A stretch of 64,000 nt of DNA from Streptomyces sp. 35G-GA-8. GTDB taxonomy: Bacteria; Actinomycetota; Actinomycetes; Streptomycetales; Streptomycetaceae. The DNA lies in contig NZ_JAMHJQ010000012.1 of NCBI RefSeq assembly GCF_023534745.1, forward strand, positions 185,640 to 249,639, read 5' to 3'. The notes under the pieces are model-generated. The model was not told where the DNA came from, did not search any database, and was given only the letters and a program-made list of their open reading frames with translations. The position numbers and the translations under genes are program-made. Shown piece by piece: positions 53,169-60,873 of this stretch; the first letter of the stretch is position 1, and each line of letters begins with the position of its first letter.

Positions 53169-54026
53169 TCACTGCCAGACGCGGATGTAGTCCACATAGA
53201 AACTGGAGGACGAGTCGAACACCTCGTCGTGGATGGACCCGTCCGCCCACTGGTCGAGGACCTCGTGCGAGAGCAGCGGGTATTCCTTCACCTGGCTGAT
53301 CAGTTTCGGGTCGTCGACGGTGCGCACAACGGTGCCGTCGTAGGTGAACTCCAGCTTCGACGGTGTCCAGTTGAGACCGACGGTGTGGTAGCCGGAATGG
53401 ACTCCCTGTGCTGTGGCGACCGTTGACGACTGCTGGTGCTGAGGGGCACTGAAGCTGTCCCAGTGCAGGGAGACCGAGTATCGGTCGGCCTGGAAGTTGG
53501 TCTCGACGATGTCCATCTCCGCGCCGTCACGTGCCGTGCCGTCGTACACACCGCCGGGCGACAGCCCCGCGGTCGGCAGGACCCATACGGCCCCCAGGTG
53601 TCCGTTGGTGGGTGGGAACCTGACGCGTGCCTCAAGTGTTCCGTACGTGTAGTCGAACTTGCCGTTGCTGTCGATGAGGCCGCCTGTGTACGTGTTCGCT
53701 GCGGGGTTGCGAACCTTGATCTCCAGGTCGCCCGCGCCGTCGGGGGCGACATTGGCCGGGTCGTAACTCCAGGTGTCGGGAGGGACCGTGCCGGAGCGGG
53801 GCCAGTCGCGTGCCGTCCACTTCCCGCGGTCGAGCGACGAGCCGTTGAACTCGTCGCTGAACACCAGGGCCTTGGCCTTGCCCGGGACCAGTGGCTTCGC
53901 GTTGCGGGGGGTCTGCGTGTCGACCATCGACGCGCGGGGAGCAGCGCCGACGGAGGGCGCGGCCAGCAGGGCGGCGCAGGTCAGACCGAGCAGAGACAGA
54001 ACGACGCGGATGCTGTGGTCGGACAT
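53169..54026 (-). CDS. Secreted GH16-family endo-glycanase
   Basis: 285 residues with a signal peptide (VVLSLLGLTCAALLAAPSVG AA-PR). The mature part is the GH16 jelly roll. The active-site strand E170-M-D172-I-V-E175 (DGAEMDIVETN) is the beta-bulge form (ExDxxE) seen in laminarinases, agarases and carrageenases, with E170 as nucleophile and E175 as acid/base. Upstream strands are FSDEFNGSSLDRGKW and YGTLEARVRFP. It would cut beta-1,3- or beta-1,4-linked galactan or glucan internally. It shares the operon with the PL8 lyase and an unassigned barrel enzyme; the gap to the latter is 8 bp. Confidence 0.88.
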   Translation of the reverse strand: MSDHSIRVVLSLLGLTCAALLAAPSVGAAPRASMVDTQTPRNAKPLVPGKAKALVFSDEFNGSSLDRGKWTARDWPRSGTVPPDTWSYDPANVAPDGAGDLEIKVRNPAANTYTGGLIDSNGKFDYTYGTLEARVRFPPTNGHLGAVWVLPTAGLSPGGVYDGTARDGAEMDIVETNFQADRYSVSLHWDSFSAPQHQQSSTVATAQGVHSGYHTVGLNWTPSKLEFTYDGTVVRTVDDPKLISQVKEYPLLSHEVLDQWADGSIHDEVFDSSSSFYVDYIRVWQ

Positions 54027-54034
54027 GGTTCACC

Positions 54035-55960
54035 TCATCCCTGGGAGAGCTGGTAGAGGCCCACACCGAGTCCTTCGAGCCGGTCCCTGAAGTGGCCGCC
54101 CTTCTTGACGAGTGCGCGTCCCTCGAAGAGAACGTCCGCCCTGTCGTGGCGAGGTGCCGTGAAGGAGAGCGTCCGCGGTTCCCGCGAGAGGTTGACCACG
54201 AAAAGGTAGTCGCGGCCCTCGTGGCTGCGGGTCGTCCACCGGAGGCTGTCGCTGTGGGCGCTCTTCACGGACTCGGCCCGGCCGGCGGACAGAATGACCG
54301 GGGACAGTGTGCTGATCTGCGAGACCACGGCCTTGGCACGGTCGAGCAGCGTCTGGTACGACTCGCCCGCGGCGTCGCGCTCCATGTCGAACCGGGAGTA
54401 GTAGACCAGCCCGTACGCCCCGGCGACCACGGCCTGCCAGGACATGCCGCGGACCTCGGCGAGGTTCGGCGCGCGCACCCCGAAGTGGCGGTAGTTGCCG
54501 AGATTGTGCAGCTGTATCACGGTCCAGACCGCGCCGTTCGGCCGCTCGGCCACCGCTGCGGCCGTCGAGGTGTAGACGTGACCGGGACCGTCTGTCGGCT
54601 GCCCCTTGATCGGGTAGTTGTCGGTGCCGAAGGCGTCGGTGACCTCCTGGGTGAGGTCCCCGGGCCAGACACGGTAGTCGACGGAGTACGCCGGATGGTC
54701 GAAGTCGTTGTCGACGACCGAGGCATAGCGGGGCCGTACGACAGGCCCTTCCGTGTCGGGAGGGGTCTCGTCGTTGATGTACCAGCCGAGCAGCGAGGGG
54801 TGGCTCTTGTACGTGAGCACCTCGGACGCGTCCGCGTTGCGGTGGGTGAAGAGGGTCTTCATGCCGCGCCGGTGCGTCTCGTCGAGAATCGGGGCGGTCG
54901 GCACGTGGTACGAGAGGACGGTGTTGAACGACGCGTACTCCAGATCCTCCAGGTTCTTCGAGGTCGTCGGCCCGTTGTAGGCGCCCAGCGGAAAGAACAA
55001 CTCACCGTTGTGCCGGGTGCGCCCCAGCGCGTCGAAGTAGGTGGACGGCACCTCGGTGTCGCGCAGTTTCCGCAGAGCGATCGTGGTGTCCTCGACCGTC
55101 CGGCCGTCCGGGTCGGTCGCGCTGACGCGCAGTTCGTACGTCCCGTGAGGAAGCGTTGCGACGGGTCGGGTGTAGGTCAGCCGGGAGGCCCCGGAGCAGG
55201 AACGGCTGTGCACCGTCCGGCCGTCGGCGTCGGTCAGTTCGACGTTGACCTTGTAGTGGGAGGCCTTCGCGCCGGTGGGCGGGTGGAGGCCGAGGCGCAG
55301 GTCGATCTCACGGTGCTCTCCGGGGATGAGCAGTCCGCGGTAGGCGGGCGCGGCGAGCGTGGCGCGCAGCAGCTTGGGCTCGTGCCGCGTGACGACCATG
55401 TCGTCGATCCAGGCGGAGCCGGTGGTCTGACGCTGAAGGTAGAAGATCGCCTTCATGTAGGCGGCCCCGGCGGGTGCCGTCTGCGGTCCGCAGGTGAGCT
55501 CGACCCAGTCGGCGGAGGTCGTGGCGCCGGTGTACCCGCCGCCGAGATAACAGCCGTCCTCGGCGTACCACTCCATGGCGATGGAGGCACCGCCGTTCTT
55601 CAGGCCCTCCGTCTTCACCCAGGCGGACACGGTGACCGGCACGTAGTCGTCAGCCGCGCGCGGGATCCTCTTCGCGGCGAAGACGTACGTCGAGTCGTCC
55701 GGGCGGGTGTAGCGCAGCGACTGGCCGCCTTCACGGTGCACGGCCCGGTCGTAGGAGGTGAAACCGTTCAGCCACTCGGGGTCGGAGTTCTCGAACGACG
55801 TCGTGAAGACGACATGGGGTGTGGTGTCGGCGAGCAGGGCGGCCCGCGCCGCAGGGCTCGCGTGGGCGGGGGCGGAGAGGACGCCGGTGCCCAGGAGGCC
55901 GGCCGCGCCGATCGAGGCTCCACCTGCGAACAGGGTTCTGCGGGACAGGGGGTTCGACAT
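54035..55960 (-). CDS. Secreted multidomain protein with a glycosidase-like TIM barrel, family unassigned
   Basis: 641 residues from ATG 55960 with GGAG 9 bp upstream; the longer frame runs into the permease gene and is not real. Twin-arginine signal: SRRTLFAGGASIGAAGLLGT. An N-terminal carbohydrate-binding-like jelly roll (about 48-190; FTTSFENSDPEWLNGFTSYD) is followed by a beta-sandwich (about 195-300), then a barrel (about 305-560) with FFPLGAYNGPTTSKNLEDL, GMKTLFTHRN, and LLGWYINDETP, where E398 sits where clan GH-A enzymes place the acid/base. A small beta domain ends it. I cannot assign a CAZy family. It probably acts on the same glycan as the PL8 and GH16 enzymes. Confidence 0.75.
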   Translation of the reverse strand: MSNPLSRRTLFAGGASIGAAGLLGTGVLSAPAHASPAARAALLADTTPHVVFTTSFENSDPEWLNGFTSYDRAVHREGGQSLRYTRPDDSTYVFAAKRIPRAADDYVPVTVSAWVKTEGLKNGGASIAMEWYAEDGCYLGGGYTGATTSADWVELTCGPQTAPAGAAYMKAIFYLQRQTTGSAWIDDMVVTRHEPKLLRATLAAPAYRGLLIPGEHREIDLRLGLHPPTGAKASHYKVNVELTDADGRTVHSRSCSGASRLTYTRPVATLPHGTYELRVSATDPDGRTVEDTTIALRKLRDTEVPSTYFDALGRTRHNGELFFPLGAYNGPTTSKNLEDLEYASFNTVLSYHVPTAPILDETHRRGMKTLFTHRNADASEVLTYKSHPSLLGWYINDETPPDTEGPVVRPRYASVVDNDFDHPAYSVDYRVWPGDLTQEVTDAFGTDNYPIKGQPTDGPGHVYTSTAAAVAERPNGAVWTVIQLHNLGNYRHFGVRAPNLAEVRGMSWQAVVAGAYGLVYYSRFDMERDAAGESYQTLLDRAKAVVSQISTLSPVILSAGRAESVKSAHSDSLRWTTRSHEGRDYLFVVNLSREPRTLSFTAPRHDRADVLFEGRALVKKGGHFRDRLEGLGVGLYQLSQG

Positions 55961-56019
55961 GATTGATGACTCCAACTTCTGGAGGAGGAACGGGGATTGG
56001 TTGGCCGGGGTGGTGGGAG

Positions 56020-56973
56020 CTACTTGCCGATGCCGAGGGTCAGACCCTCGACGATGCGTCGGCCGAGCCAGATGTAGACGGCGATGATCGGCAGCACGAC
56101 GATGACGATCCCCGCGAACAGACCGCCCCAGTTCGAGGTGTACTGCATGGTTCCGTAGAGGCCGAGCAGCGCCTGGGGCAGCGTGTACTTCTCGGTCTCG
56201 GTGATGAGGACCAGGGCCAGGAGCGTCTCGTTCCACAGCGAGATGACCAGCAGGATCAGTGCGGTGACGATGCCGGGTCGGGCCAGCGGGAGCATCACCA
56301 CGCGGAAGGTGCGAATGCTGGAGCAGCCGTCGAGGGCCGCGGCCTCCTCCAGTTCCCGCGGCAGCGACCGGAAGAATCCGGTGAGCAGGTAGACGGTGAA
56401 GGGCAGCGATGAGGCGACGTACACGAGGTACAGGCTGATGCGCTCGTCCCACCAGCCGAAGGTGTCGTACATGTAGGTGCTGATGTTCTGCATCCACACG
56501 AACACCGGAATGATGACGGCCTGCATCGGGATGCCCATGCCGGCCACGAAGGCCATGGTGATCAGTTCGCCGGAACGTCGCTTGCCGCGTGACAGGACGT
56601 AGGCGGCCGGCGCGCTCAGTGCGATGACGGTCAGCGACGAGACGGCGACGACAATGACGGAGTTCATGAATCCGCTGCCGAGGTCGGAGGCGTTCCACGC
56701 GTCGGTGAAGTTCTTCGGGTCGAGCGAACGCGGCAGTTGGAAGGGGTCGGTGAAGATTCCCGAGCCGTTCCTGAAGGCGGTCAGGATGACCCAGAGGAGC
56801 AGGAAGACGTTGAAGCACGCCCAGATCCAGGTGAGGGGGACGCCGAGGATTCGGAACGGGCCCGAGGAGCGGCGGACGCGCCGGGAGCGGGTGGGCCCGG
56901 ACGGGGGAGGCGTGGCGCGTGCCGCCACGTCCTCGGAGTCGATGACCGGCCGGTCCGGAAGGTTTATGGTCAT
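56020..56973 (-). CDS. Carbohydrate ABC transporter permease (MalG type)
   Basis: 317 residues from ATG 56973, with GAGGG upstream. Six membrane helices and the ATPase-docking EAA motif ELEEAAALDGCSSIRTFRVV MLPLARPG are typical of CUT1 inner permeases. The first 40 residues are a cytosolic, arginine-rich extension. It pairs with the permease encoded just upstream. No ATPase gene is in the operon; Streptomyces CUT1 systems commonly share the MsiK ATPase encoded elsewhere. Confidence 0.92.
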   Translation of the reverse strand: MTINLPDRPVIDSEDVAARATPPPSGPTRSRRVRRSSGPFRILGVPLTWIWACFNVFLLLWVILTAFRNGSGIFTDPFQLPRSLDPKNFTDAWNASDLGSGFMNSVIVVAVSSLTVIALSAPAAYVLSRGKRRSGELITMAFVAGMGIPMQAVIIPVFVWMQNISTYMYDTFGWWDERISLYLVYVASSLPFTVYLLTGFFRSLPRELEEAAALDGCSSIRTFRVVMLPLARPGIVTALILLVISLWNETLLALVLITETEKYTLPQALLGLYGTMQYTSNWGGLFAGIVIVVLPIIAVYIWLGRRIVEGLTLGIGK

Positions 56974-56981
56974 GACATCCC

Positions 56982-57935
56982 TCAGAACTCGATCGCGTCG
57001 CGGCGCATGGCCCGGCGCAGCAGGGTCACCAGCAGCACGATGAGGACGACCATCACCACGCCCATGGCGCAGGCGTAGCCCAGCTCGTACGACGGGTTGC
57101 GGCCGCCGGTGGAGACGAGGAACTGCTGGATGGTCAGGGTCCGGGAGCTTACCGGGGGTGCGTCGCCCGTCCCGGTGAAGGCATAGACGAACTCGAAGAT
57201 CTTGATCGAGTTGATCACCCACAGGACCGCGGCGACCGAGACGACGTCCCAGGTGAGCGGCAGTGTGACGTACCGGAACTTCTGGAACTCGTTGGCGCCG
57301 GCCAGCTCGCTGTCCTCGTAGAAGTACGGCGGGATGCGGTCCACCCCGGCCATGAGCAGGATCACGTAGAAGCCGGTGGTGACCCAGACGATACCGGCCA
57401 TGATGGTGCGGAAGATGTTCTCAGGGCTCAGCCAGTTCGTCGCGAGGGCGCCGAGCCCGGCGGAGCGCAGCACGGCGTTGACGAAACCGTCCGGTGCGAG
57501 AAGGAGGCCGAGGGCCACGCCGATGGCGATCGGCGAGATGATGTGCGGGAAGAAGAGCAGGGTCCTGAGCGTCTTCCTGCCCCTTGTGTGCCGGAGAAGG
57601 ACTGTGACGGCGAAGGCGAGGACGAAGATGCCTATGCCGCACAGAAAGACGATCTTGAGGGTGTTCGCGAAGGCGGTCCTGAAGACATCGTCGTGGAGCA
57701 GACGCCGGTAGTTGTCGAAGCCCGCCGGCCGCATCTCGTCCCCCGTACCGCGCCAGCGTTGGAAGCTGACGTAGAAGCCGACGGTGGCGGGCGCGACGAA
57801 CAGGGCAAGGTAGACGGACAGGGCCGGCAGGACGAACGGCGGGAAGATACGGCGCTGCTGGCGGCTGAACGCACCGTCGTCACGGCCGTGCGACCGCCGT
57901 CGCGCGCGCGTCGGCACGGCAGGGGCGGACATCAC
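56982..57935 (-). CDS. Carbohydrate ABC transporter permease (MalF type)
   Basis: 317 residues from GTG 57935, or 316 from ATG 57932, 3-6 bp after the binding-protein stop. Six membrane helices, with FPPFVLPALSVYLALFVAPA as the first and the EAA loop YEDSELAGANEFQKFRYVTL P. It forms the membrane channel with the MalG-type partner. It is co-transcribed with its binding protein and with the secreted lyase and glycosidases, so the importer probably takes up the oligosaccharides they release. Confidence 0.92.
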   Translation of the reverse strand: MMSAPAVPTRARRRSHGRDDGAFSRQQRRIFPPFVLPALSVYLALFVAPATVGFYVSFQRWRGTGDEMRPAGFDNYRRLLHDDVFRTAFANTLKIVFLCGIGIFVLAFAVTVLLRHTRGRKTLRTLLFFPHIISPIAIGVALGLLLAPDGFVNAVLRSAGLGALATNWLSPENIFRTIMAGIVWVTTGFYVILLMAGVDRIPPYFYEDSELAGANEFQKFRYVTLPLTWDVVSVAAVLWVINSIKIFEFVYAFTGTGDAPPVSSRTLTIQQFLVSTGGRNPSYELGYACAMGVVMVVLIVLLVTLLRRAMRRDAIEF

Positions 57936-57938
57936 CGG

Positions 57939-59291
57939 TCAGCCCTTGTTCTTGTGGTGGGCGACGCTCTTGTCCTTGACGGTCTTCACGAAGTTGTCGG
58001 CGCCCTCGATCCTGCCGTTGAAGTAGTCGACGACGGTGGGCTCCCACACGTCGGTGACCCACTGCGCGGCGACCGAGCCGCAGTCGTCGTTGGGCTGGAA
58101 GAACTGACGTCCCTGGGCCGCGTACTCCTTGGCGAAGTCACTGAGGGCGCTGGGCGCGGGGACGTCCGAGCGCGGGGTGAGGTTGTCGGCCTCGGTACTG
58201 ATCCGCGCGATCCGGTCCTTGGCGAGAAAGAAGCGGATGAACTTCTTTGCGGCCTCGGTGTTGCGCGCCTTCGCGGGGACCGCGAAGGCGATCACACCGG
58301 CCTGGGTGGCGTTGTTGCCCTTGCCGCCGTCGACCGTCGGGTAGGGCATGGACCGGTAGTCGATGACGGAGCCGACGTCCTTGCCGGACTTCTCCAGCGC
58401 GGCGCCGGTCTCGCTCGGGGCCCAGGTACCCATCAGCAGCAGATCGGTCTTGCCGGTGCCGGTCGCCCAGGCGGTCTGCTGGGCGGGGAACTTCGTGGCG
58501 TTGAAGTCCTTGGGGAAGTATCCCCTGGAGACCAGACCTCCGATGTCTTCTGCGGCGGCCAGGAACGCCGGGTCGTCCCAGGCGGCACCCGTCTTGTCCT
58601 GACACGCCTTGTTGAGCAGTCCCACACCGCCGTGCCGGACCACGCTCCAGACCATCCAGTAGGCGTCGTACCCGGAGATGTCGCCGTCGAGGGCGAGGGG
58701 GGTACGGCCCTTCTGCCGCAGCCCGTCCAGCTTGCCGGTGAAGGCGGACCAGTCGAGCTGGTCCTTGCCGACGAGGTCCGGGTGCCGCTTGCCGTTGTAC
58801 CAGAGCGTCGAGCCGACGACCTCGTACGGGACCAGCATCGGCTGCCCGTCCGCCTTCTTCGCCGAGGCGACGAGCGAGGCGGGAATGATGTCGGAGACCT
58901 TCCGCGTCTCCCCCGTGATCTGCGCGTCGTAGACGTCCTGGAGTCCGAGAGCGCCCTCGCCCAGCACCGCGTGGAGGGAAGTGCCGTCCTGGTCGGTGAG
59001 GTCCGGCGGGTTACCCGAGTTGAGCCGTGGCACGACCTGCTGGAGGACCTGACGCCCCGCCCACTGAACCTGGACCTTGATACCGGTCTCCTTGGTGAAC
59101 TGGTCGAGAGACGCCCGCAGCACCTTCTGCTGCGGCTCCCCCTCCTTCCACATCGACCAGTACACGAGCGTGGAGCCCGACTTCCCACCTCCCGGCCCGG
59201 AGCCGGCGGTGGTGCACGCCGCGAGAAGGCACAGGGCGCCCACTCCCGACAGCAGTGCGGTGATGCGGCGAGAGCGGAGTACGGATGACAT
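57939..59291 (-). CDS. Sugar-binding lipoprotein of a CUT1 ABC importer
   Basis: 450 residues from ATG 59291. Lipoprotein signal with lipobox LAAC (ALLSGVGALCLLAACTTAGS). The solute-binding family 1 fold follows: LVYWSMWKEGEPQQKVLRAS, LDQFTKETGIKVQVQWAG, NSGNPPDLTDQDG and WYNGKRHPDL. It captures oligosaccharides at the cell surface. It is the first gene of the minus-strand operon, and the ROK-type operator cluster lies 53-100 bp upstream of its start, so it should be induced when the glycan is available. Confidence 0.92.
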   Translation of the reverse strand: MSSVLRSRRITALLSGVGALCLLAACTTAGSGPGGGKSGSTLVYWSMWKEGEPQQKVLRASLDQFTKETGIKVQVQWAGRQVLQQVVPRLNSGNPPDLTDQDGTSLHAVLGEGALGLQDVYDAQITGETRKVSDIIPASLVASAKKADGQPMLVPYEVVGSTLWYNGKRHPDLVGKDQLDWSAFTGKLDGLRQKGRTPLALDGDISGYDAYWMVWSVVRHGGVGLLNKACQDKTGAAWDDPAFLAAAEDIGGLVSRGYFPKDFNATKFPAQQTAWATGTGKTDLLLMGTWAPSETGAALEKSGKDVGSVIDYRSMPYPTVDGGKGNNATQAGVIAFAVPAKARNTEAAKKFIRFFLAKDRIARISTEADNLTPRSDVPAPSALSDFAKEYAAQGRQFFQPNDDCGSVAAQWVTDVWEPTVVDYFNGRIEGADNFVKTVKDKSVAHHKNKG

Positions 59292-59343
59292 GGTGATCAC
59301 CTTCACGGACCGATCGGAGTGCGGCTTGGCACCTGGAACACAG

Positions 59344-59392
59344 TTCGACTAAAGTCTGAACGAACTTAGTTCGAGCAGTGTGCGAACTAAAT
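59344..59392. promoter_or_regulatory. Operator cluster between the ROK repressor and the sugar-transport operon
   Basis: It contains TTCGACTAAAGT (59344-59355), the near-palindrome CGAAC-TTA-GTTCG (59361-59373) and GTGCGAACTAAAT (59380-59392). The CGAACTAA/TTAGTTCG half-site recurs, and the outer two elements match 49941-49962. This is the expected location for ROK binding that represses both divergent genes. Confidence 0.7.
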
Positions 59393-59497
59393 AGGTCGGA
59401 TGTCAATGGGCCTGATGCGCTCAATCCGTCCGGGGTGAGGAGGCCGAGTCCGCAGGCGCGGCAGAATCGCAGAACGAACCGTCCTGAGGGGATGCAG

Positions 59498-60763
59498 ATG
59501 CACATGAAGAGCGGCGACAGGGTCACGGGCACGGTGTCGATCGACGCCAGCAAGGTCGCCACCGTGCGGCGCACCAACCTGGGACTGATCCTGCAACTGC
59601 TGCGCGACCACGGAGCCCGTTCGCGCAGCCGGATCGCCGCCGAGAGCGGCCTGCCCAAGGCCACCGTGTCGAGCCTCATCGCCGAGCTGGTCGAGCGCGG
59701 TCTCGTACGAGAGGGTGAGGCGGACCGCAGCAAGGGCGTGGGCCGGCCGGGCCAGACCGTCGGGCTCGACGGCACTGCCATCTGCGCCCTGGGCCTGGAG
59801 ATCGACGCCGACTACATCGGGGTCCTCGCACTCGATCTCCAGGGCACGGAGATCCACCGCGACCGGGTGGCCCTCGACGTCAGGGGACAGAGCCCCGAAG
59901 CCGCCCTCGGCACGGTCGCGGACGTCATCCGCGAGGGGCTCGCGGCCGTCCAGGCGCGCGGTGTCCGGCCTGTCGGAATATGTCTGGCGACACCCGGCGT
60001 CGTCGATGCCGGGGAAGGGACCGTCGTCTTCGCTCCCAACATCGGCTGGCGTGATGTACCGGTCAGGGCATGGCTGCGTGAGCGGCTCGGCCCCGGCGTG
60101 CTCGAGGTGGACGTCGACAACGACGCACGGCTCTCCACCGTCGCCGAGCATGCCCAGTTCGCGCACCAGCACGTCACCGACCTGCTGCTGCTGACCGGAG
60201 AGTCCGGAGTCGCCGGCGGTGTCATCACCAACGGCCGACTGCTGCGCGGCCATGCGGGCCTCGCGGGTGAGATCGGGCATGCCTCGCTCGGCCCCTCCGA
60301 CGAACCGTGCCCCTGCGGGCGCACAGGCTGCTGGGAGACCGTGGTCGGCCTGGGCGCGCTGCTGCGCCGTGTCGCCGACGCCGGCGACCCCGTCCGCGAC
60401 GCCTCCCGCGATCTGGAGGAGCGGATGGCGGACGTGATGCGACGGGCGCAGGACGGCGACGAGCGCACGCTCGGTGCCCTGGGCGACATCGCCCAGAGCC
60501 TTGCCCACGGCGTCAGCATCCTCGCCGACATCCTGAACCCCCAGGTCATCGCCCTGGGCGGCTATTTCGCCTACTTCGGCGACTACTTCGTCCCGGCGGT
60601 CGAGGAACGTCTTGAGAGCCGCATGATGCTCAGTGTCTTCCCACACATCGAGGTCACCCGGTCCCGGCTCGGCTTCTCCGCCGCCGCGTACGGGGCGGCC
60701 CGGTTCGCGCTCGGCGCCGTCTTCCAGGACCCGACACGCGTCGACGCTCCGGCCGGCCGCTGA
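59498..60763 (+). CDS. ROK-family transcriptional repressor
   Basis: 421 residues from ATG 59498, 6 bp after GAGGGG; ATG 59492 and 59504 are alternatives. An N-terminal winged helix-turn-helix (RRTNLGLILQLLRDHGARSR SRIAAESGLPKATVSSLIAE) is followed by a sugar-kinase-like domain with the ROK glycine motif GHAGLAGEIGHASLG and the zinc motif CPCGRTGCWE. Whether it keeps kinase activity is unclear; XylR/NagC-type ROK repressors do not need it. It is divergent from the transporter-lyase operon with shared operators, so it most likely senses a sugar released from the glycan and relieves repression. Confidence 0.92.
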   Translation: MHMKSGDRVTGTVSIDASKVATVRRTNLGLILQLLRDHGARSRSRIAAESGLPKATVSSLIAELVERGLVREGEADRSKGVGRPGQTVGLDGTAICALGLEIDADYIGVLALDLQGTEIHRDRVALDVRGQSPEAALGTVADVIREGLAAVQARGVRPVGICLATPGVVDAGEGTVVFAPNIGWRDVPVRAWLRERLGPGVLEVDVDNDARLSTVAEHAQFAHQHVTDLLLLTGESGVAGGVITNGRLLRGHAGLAGEIGHASLGPSDEPCPCGRTGCWETVVGLGALLRRVADAGDPVRDASRDLEERMADVMRRAQDGDERTLGALGDIAQSLAHGVSILADILNPQVIALGGYFAYFGDYFVPAVEERLESRMMLSVFPHIEVTRSRLGFSAAAYGAARFALGAVFQDPTRVDAPAGR

Positions 60764-60813
60764 CCGGCGCCCGTCACCCGCGGCGCCCGCCACCCGCCGT
60801 ATGGACGGTCCCC

Positions 60814-60863
60814 TGCCTGTGATGCCCCGACCACCCGGTCGACCGGTCCGGGCACCACAGGCA
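60814..60863. terminator. Bidirectional terminator between ROK and fucosidase genes
   Basis: 14-base arms (60814-60827 and 60850-60863; TGCCTGTGaTGCCC with its complement) pair with one mismatch around a 22-base loop. It lies between the stop codons of two convergent genes and can serve both. Confidence 0.75.
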
Positions 60864-60873
60864 CACCGCTCCG

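Noticed and set aside
55961-56818. N-terminal extension of the barrel-protein frame
   Set aside because: It overlaps the MalG-type permease in another frame; the twin-arginine signal begins at 55960.
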